DNA of 64,000 nt from Halichoerus grypus (lineage: Eukaryota > Chordata > Mammalia > Carnivora > Phocidae). The translations under genes and the position numbers were made by a program. Positions 58,091 to 64,000 of the stretch are shown one piece after another. The notes below the pieces were generated by a model that saw nothing but the letters and a program-made list of their open reading frames with translations, was not told the origin of the DNA and made no database searches. Location of the stretch: contig NC_135721.1 of the NCBI RefSeq assembly GCF_964656455.1, positions 46,507,530 to 46,571,529 on the forward strand, read 5' to 3'. Position 1 is the stretch's first letter, and every line of letters begins with the position of its first letter.

Positions 58091-58586
58091 CATAGCATCC
58101 AGCAGCAGAGCCTTGATTCCCTGGCTAAGCAGTTTAGACTTGATCTGGTAGGAAATGGGATGTCAAATCATATTTTTTAAGCAAGTGAGAGACAGTTATA
58201 ATTGACTGTTTATATGGTCTTGCTTTATTGCTCCTATTTGTTAACCTCCCGGACACTCAACGGTCCTCATCCATAAACAAGAAACAGCCTATACTTTTCA
58301 GTTATTGAGAAGAGCAAACAAATAATTCACACACATTCCAAGGGCAATGTTGACACTTGGCAGGGGCTTTCTTCTTTCTGGATTGCTACAACACACAGAA
58401 TTGCCACCATAACATTTCATGCTATCCAGTTATTTCATGTAAATAAGCCTTCTCTTCCTAACAAAGTGGTAACACCTTAAGAACAAGGACCATGGCTTAC
58501 ATTTCTTAAATCTTTTGAAACCTTAAAATCAGTAGTAAACATCAAATAAGTAATTAATGATGATCTATTGCCTAACTTTGAGTCTT
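58091..58586. other. Unassigned DNA
   Basis: Nothing recognised. Confidence 0.5.
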
Positions 58587-58604
58587 AATATTTTTCAATA
58601 GTGA

Positions 58605-58744
58605 TGGGGTGGGAGGGATAGGGTGGCTGGGTGATGAACACTGGGGAGGGTATGTGCTATGGTGAGTGCTGTGAATTGTGTAAGACTGATGAATCACAGA
58701 CCTGTACCTCTGAAACAAATAATACATTATATGTTAATAAAAAA
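58605..58744 (+). mobile_element. Very short carnivore LINE-1 with perfect target duplication
   Basis: Only the last ~140 bp of the L1 3' UTR ('gctgggtgatgaacactgggg', 'gtaagactgatgaatcacag', 'aataatacattatatgttaa'). The 18-bp duplication AATATTTTTCAATAGTGA is perfect at 58587-58604 and 58745-58762. Confidence 0.96.
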
Positions 58745-58866
58745 AATATTTTTCAATAGTGAATTTTAGTCTAATTGCAATTGTTCCTATTTTATAAGGC
58801 AACTTACCCTGATTTTTCTACCTTATTTGTGGGTTTCCTCCACATCCATCAATTCACAAAAAAAGC

Positions 58867-58886
58867 AAAAAAAAAAAAAAAAAAAA
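58867..58886. repeat. A(20) homopolymer
   Basis: Uninterrupted run of A with no element attached that I can name. Confidence 0.9.
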
Positions 58887-59549
58887 GGTGATGCAAATAT
58901 AAATGTGAGTCATAAAGTAAAAAATCTGTATTCATCTAACTACGTCTCAACAACTTTTCTTCCTATTTCTTTTCTTTTCTCATAGCCTTGTTAATCACAA
59001 GTCACTCAACAGTGTTTCCCAATTCTTTGCATTCTCTCAGCTTCTGACTGGATAATTTTAGGTGAGCTTATGGCATATACACTTCTTGATTCCCTTCCAG
59101 TTCCCCCTTCCTTCCAACCCTCCCTCTCCTCAGATCTAAGCAGAGAGTGGGCGGATCCTGAGAGCCAAGTCCCTGTACTCTGAGTTATTAAAGATTGCAA
59201 GCTATGTCCCCAAAAGAAAGTCTTCTTTTACTATTTTGCTTCAGAAAAATATTTCTTACCCACCAACCAGCTTTCTTAGGAAAATAGTTCAATTCCATTT
59301 AACAAACACATATTATAAATTTAAATATAATCCTAACTTCCAGAAGTCCAGAGATAAAGACAGAGTCTATTCACTCAAGAATAAGACAGTCTAAGAGAAG
59401 ATCCCATGACACAAATAATTCTAAAACACTATGATAAGGATGAAAATAGAGGTACGTATGAGTTAAACCAAAGGAGAGAAAAATTATCCTCGCTCATGAT
59501 GATGAGGTCATGAAGGCGATGAAGGTAACAAGGCACTGGGACATGCTTA
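58887..59549. other. Unassigned DNA
   Basis: No gene or named repeat. Confidence 0.5.
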
Positions 59550-59565
59550 AGAAAATAGGAAGTTT

Positions 59566-59780
59566 AGGGGCGCCTGGGTGGCTCAGGCATTAAGCGTCTG
59601 CCTTCATCTCAGGTCATGATCCCAGGGTCCTGGGATCAAGCCCCGCATCAGGCTCCCTGCTCAGCCGGAAGTCTGCTTCTCCCTCTCCCACTCCCCCTGC
59701 TTGGGTTCCCTCTCTAGCTGTCTCTCTCTCTCTCTCTCTGTCAAATAAATAAATAAATAAAATCTTCAAAAAAAAAAAAA
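59566..59780 (+). mobile_element. SINEC
   Basis: Head GGGGCGCCTGGGTGGCTCAG, with a (CT)n run and tail CAAATAAATAAATAAATAAA. Perfect 16-bp target duplication AGAAAATAGGAAGTTT at 59550-59565 and 59781-59796. Confidence 0.97.
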
Positions 59781-59796
59781 AGAAAATAGGAAGTTT

Positions 59797-60245
59797 GAAA
59801 ATAGATTCCAAGGCTGTGTGGACCCTTCAGGCAAATGGTGAGGTTGGAACGCAAAGGGAGAGTGCAGGAAGGAGCCACGGGCGAAAGTAAAAGGAATGAG
59901 TGGGGATTGGAGGTGAAATGGCTGAAAGGTGGAAGGTAATAGGATTGTGATTTCTGAGTAATACCTGCTCTTAGGGTGATTGTGAGGATCAATGGGAAAA
60001 CATTGTTATTTCAATGTCTAACACTGGTCAAGCAAGCGATAACGTTAGCTAGCTCTCAATATACTCATAGGAATTTAATTATCAGTCCTGATATTCACTT
60101 TTAAAACCTAAAACAGTCAAATATTGTTATTCCATTAATAGTTAGCTAGTACTGTTAACATGACTTTTCCTTTAGTGATAATGGTATTCCTATAAGCAAG
60201 ACATATATTTCTTCATGTTTACCTACTTATGTGTGTCCCTTAAGC
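59797..60245. other. Unassigned DNA
   Basis: Nothing recognised. Confidence 0.5.
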
Positions 60246-60450
60246 AATATACAGTACTCTGTTTCTCAAAATTTAAACTATAAATATATATACTATATAG
60301 GGATACATATTATATATTTGGATGAAATGTAGACATGTTATATAATATATAATGTCTATAAATGTATATACTATATGATATATGATACACTATGCATAGT
60401 TTATCACATATGCTATACATTACAGTAGGGTGCTATTCATATATGATATC
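60246..60450. repeat. TA-rich tract
   Basis: Dense 'atatatactatataggga' and 'ataatatataatg' text, followed by a small inverted repeat TACAGTAGG ... CCTACTGTA with arms about 20 bases apart near 60420-60460. Confidence 0.8.
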
Positions 60451-60479
60451 CTACTGTAGTATTACTTCTGCAACTTGAT

Positions 60480-60770
60480 TTTTTTACTTCAACATTATGC
60501 TTTTAAAATTCATTCTTGTTGATATATGTGCTATGATTCATTTATTGTTACTGCTGCTTACTATTCCATTATGCAAATATACCACAGAAGGAATTCAACT
60601 GTATTGTTACTGTTTTACTTCTCAAATTGGGTTGTGTGCACAGGTGTTAATTGTATTATTCATTATACCTCTTTGTAAGTGGTAAATGTTTCCATGCTAT
60701 ACACTTTAAACTTAGTGTTGTATCTCAATCATATCTCAATAAAACTGGGAAAAAAGTTTTAAAAAGCTAA
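60480..60770. mobile_element. Two old LINE-1 scraps in opposite orientation
   Basis: 60480-60600 reads as reverse old L1 ('tttaaaattcattcttgttgatatatg', 'actattccattatgcaaatataccac'). 60690-60770 reads as a forward L1 3' end ('ctatacactttaaacttag', 'atatctcaataaaactggg'). Confidence 0.65.
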
Positions 60771-61390
60771 AAGAAAAAAATAAGTTATCCAATGTCTGAT
60801 ATCATCCAGTCTTCTATACAGACAAAATCATATACTGTGCAACCTTGTAGAGTCTCCTCAGATTTCTTTGGTTTATCTTGGGAGATACTCTGTTAAAACA
60901 CAGCCATATGCTCCTGATGTCCTTGGAACTGAGATGATGTGAAGATTGATCTCAAGTAGTAGAGGCAGGGAAGAGAGCCCAAGAGGCCAAGTAATCAAAA
61001 CTGAAAATAAAGCAAATAGCTTCAAAGGTCTACATTGAATCATACATAAAACTGCTTACTTTTTAAACTGGTTAGGTTCTACTTTTCTTTCTTTTTCAAT
61101 TTAGGTAAGATTAAGTTTCATATACCTTTGTCCATTAGAAAAAATACTTATTTTGTTAAATTGACATTTACTGGGGATGTCTTTAAAAATATATAAAGAA
61201 AAAAAGAAAATGCAGTAATAAAATGCTAAAATTTAAATGATAGTCATAAGATTATAAAATGCCACATATATAGAAAGGTGCTTTATATGACTAAGTTTAC
61301 CAGATCCAACAAATATATTTTTAATCTTTCAAGCCAAATAACTTTAATAACAAGAGAGAGGGGAATAAATAGGCCAAGAGTGATAAAGAT
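60771..61390. other. Unassigned DNA
   Basis: No gene or named repeat. Confidence 0.5.
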
Positions 61391-61402
61391 GAGTGAGAGA
61401 GG

Positions 61403-61612
61403 GAACACCTGGGTGGCTCAGTCGGTTGAGCATCCGACTCTTGATTTTGGCTCAGGTCCTGATCTCAGGGTTGTGAAACGGAGCCCCCTGTCGGGCTCTG
61501 CTCTGGGCGTGGAGCCTGCTTAAGATTCTCTCTCTCTCTCTCCCTTTGCCCCTTCCCTCTTTTCTGTCTCTCTCCCTCTCTAAAACAAAAAGAACAAACA
61601 AACAAAAAAGAA
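61403..61612 (+). mobile_element. SINEC, older subfamily
   Basis: 'cacctgggtggctcagtcggttgagcatccgactcttgattttggctcag' is the older Can-SINE head; middle 'gcgtggagcctgcttaagattctc'; tail of (CAAA)n type rather than (TAAA)n. Target duplication GAGTGAGAGAGG at 61391-61402 and 61613-61624. Confidence 0.94.
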
Positions 61613-61624
61613 GAGTGAGAGAGG

Positions 61625-62559
61625 ATTTACCTGTTTATCTTTTGTTGAGGGTATAATATGGTGCATGTGATTTCAGTCATTATTTGTCTGATTATTGTTT
61701 TACTTTGCTTCCTCAATTTACTCCAAAATTAAGGATTTGTTAATTTTAATTTAATTACATGGTGATCTGTATTTTTCTCGATGATTCCTGATTCTAACAT
61801 CTGCTTTCACCTGTCTTCACTACTCTTGGCATACCAAAAGTCTCCACCCACAAGAGGGACAGTTCTCTCTCTTGTCCTGGAAGCCTAGCCAAAATTAATT
61901 TCAAAGAACAGAACAGGGATAATTCTTCTCTTTGGATCTCATCTTAATAGAATTTCATATCAGAGTCACATCTTGGTGTGATGTAATTTTCTGTAAAGCC
62001 TTACACTCCACATTTTCAAAATGCTCCCCTGGGAATGTTTTATGGGCATTGAACTGCACCTACAAATTTAATGGCCCTGTATGTGTGTCTGTGTATGCAT
62101 CTGTGGGGGGGGGGGAGCCGATAAAAGCTAAACGTTTCTGTTTACACTTTTAAAACAAATCTCAGTATATCATAGAATAAACCCCTAACATTTACAAGAA
62201 ATTTATTTTAGTGGTTATAAAAGACAATCTCTTCCTTTCTTACAGTGGTGATTGAGTGTGTTCCATGGAGCACTAACAATTCCCCAGCTTATCTGCAGCT
62301 TTGTTTATGTTCCAAGCTAATGTACATGGCAATGCAGATGTCTTTTCTTTGTAGGGTTTAATAATTTACTCATAATGTTTAATCAAAACTAGACTACCTC
62401 AATGGGATTTCATCACAAACTGTGCTGGTCTTCCCATTAACTCTGACAAGAATTTTTTTAATGGCAGGAGGAAATAGATGCAATAGACAAATTTGAGAAG
62501 CACCATCCTAAATCATGGGATTTTGTCCAAAATTACAAGTCAAGAAATGATGAATGCAC
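61625..62559. other. Unassigned DNA with an 11-G run
   Basis: G homopolymer at 62105-62115. No gene or named repeat. Confidence 0.5.
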
Positions 62560-62860
62560 AAAGATCGGAAGCCTGATTTTTGGCAATTCCCATCAAAAGG
62601 CTTAAAATGATGCATATCCTTTCATCTAGCAATTCCACTCCTAGAAATATATTCTAAGAATATAAACCCAGATATACAGAAATACAGCTATGGGGATATT
62701 CATCACAGCCCTCTTCATAGAAGTGAAGAATCGGAAACAACTAATGTCCAACACAGGGACTTGGTTAAATGATAGTGTCCATATAACTAGATAATATAGT
62801 CAAAAAATGTGTGGTTATAGAAAAATATTCAGTGGTAAATGGAAATAGCATAGACTAATT
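62560..62860 (+). mobile_element. Old LINE-1 fragment (L1M)
   Basis: 'ggcaattcccatcaaaaggcttaaaatgatgcatatcc', 'ctagcaattccactcctagaaatatattctaag', 'aacaactaatgtccaacacagggacttggttaaatg' follow an old L1 ORF2 3' region. Confidence 0.8.
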
Positions 62861-64000
62861 GTCAGTATCCATAATCCATTGCTCCCCTGTAATAAAACCT
62901 TGATTTTATCTGGACAGGCAAAAAGGTCAGCTAAAAACTAAAAGGACTGACCAATGATATGTAAGTGTTTGAAGACCTTCCAGGAGAGCTTTTTAAAGAC
63001 TGATATATCTTCCATCTGAGCTCCTTTTGCCTCCTCACTTTTCCTCTAATTCTAGCTTGTAAAACAGACTTTATTACTGAGTTTCAGCAGCTTTCTTGTG
63101 ACTTAGAGAATAGAGAGGGAAAAGCAAAAAAAATAGAGGAATCCTAGATTCCTAAGAGTCTGTGGCACCATCAATCATTCCAGACATGAACTATCCATTT
63201 CTGGAATTCTTTTTGTGAAAGAAAACACCTCCTGATCTGTTTAAGCAACTATTATTATGTCTCTGTTAATATCAATTAAATAAAATTTTGAACTGACATA
63301 ACAGACTATCCCCAAAAGTAATAATTTCATTTTAATTTAAAAATAATGTATATATTTGCATATATGCATAAACATATATTCATAGATTAAATCATAAACA
63401 TACATATATTCATAGATTTAAAATATGATAAGATCTGTATGGAAAGATTGACAATGATTAAAAAGATACAGGTAATTTTTTAATTTTATTATTTTTGTTT
63501 ATTGGAAAACGTACTAAAATTGAAAGTTTATACATATGTGTATATATGTGTGTGTGTATATATATATATTTAATTTTAAGTTTATCAATAAAGAGTGAAG
63601 CTGCAAAGTCCTAGACACCCACCCTTAACCTCACAATATATGCAGAACCCAAGTCTGTGCTACCTCTTTCTCTCTACCTGCAAATTGTGTGGTCCCAGGC
63701 ATGCCACATACCCTTCAGGACCTGTGAACAATAAATATTGTTTTTTCAAAGTTCCCAAGAGTTGTTGCTGAGGTGCATCTTGCAATTGTAATAAGAACCA
63801 CAAGGGCCAGTCCAGCTACAACACTAATTCCAGTTGGGGAAATGTCTATGGGGCTTGCCACAAGTAGTACAGGCCCATATAAGTGCTCCAGGCATTCCTA
63901 GATATCTCTATCAATAGGCTGAGACCAACACAAAACAGAATTACAAAAGAGCCCCAAATTAATTAAAACGGCAGTAGTAAGTCCATAGCTAGCAATAACT
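62861..64000. other. Unassigned DNA with TA/TG microsatellite
   Basis: A mixed (TG)n/(TA)n tract lies at about 63535-63570. I recognise nothing else. The 63750-63980 part has a more even base composition, but I cannot assign it. Confidence 0.45.

Noticed and set aside
62105..62115. G-quadruplex
   Set aside because: A single run of 11 G without separate G tracts is a homopolymer; evidence for a specific structure is thin.
63750..63980. Remnant of a viral or gene coding region
   Set aside because: The base composition differs slightly from the surroundings, but I could not identify any family or a frame of useful length.

Overview
This window looks like mammalian nuclear DNA from a caniform carnivore. 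The strongest sign is 22 copies of the tRNA-Lys-derived carnivore SINE (SINEC/Can-SINE). Most have a GGCGCCTGGGTGGCTCAG-type head, a CT-rich middle and a CAAATAAATAAATAAAATCTTT-type tail. The copies lack the diagnostic bases of the young dog SINEC_Cf family and of the felid subfamilies, which fits an arctoid host (bear, seal or mustelid group); that placement is inference. Two 5'-truncated LINE-1 copies with a carnivore-type 3' UTR support the same reading. The DNA is AT-rich and LINE-rich, typical of a gene desert or a very large intron.

I find no host protein-coding gene, no exon I can defend, no structural RNA gene and no CRISPR array. Every open reading frame examined is short. Those I could place are relics of LINE-1 ORF2, translations of SINEs, or chance frames. 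The one frame of some length that I could not explain by a repeat is at 50104-50427, and it stays unassigned.

Layout. 1-9.5 kb: MaLR LTR fragments, an L1 3' end, L2, MIR, a MER5A with clear target duplication, and five SINEs. 9.9-15.4 kb: an L1 ORF1 fragment, then two old L1 3' halves in opposite orientation, the second holding a short telomere-like insertion. 15.7-22.2 kb: a composite SINE/L1 insertion, a hAT-type element, a 60-bp-arm inverted repeat, a probable LTR and MIRs. 24.2-26.3 kb: an old L1 carrying a patchwork insertion copied from two nearby donor sites. 29.4-33.4 kb: MIR, SINE and L1 3' end. 34.5-43.3 kb: the densest part, with two carnivore L1s in the same orientation, nested SINEs and old L1s. 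44.5-50.6 kb: old L1/HAL1-like sequence, MER20, L2 and SINEs. 53-58.7 kb: ERVL-type and MaLR LTRs, a MIR split by an L1, and a very short L1. 59-64 kb: two SINEs and old L1 fragments.

The window records layered insertions rather than genes working together. The most notable event is a templated, microhomology-type rearrangement at 24962-25107. It joins a 37-base direct copy, an 11-base snap-back and a 93-base inverted copy inside an L1. Repeat names come from remembered family consensus features, not from a database run; subfamily labels are tentative.
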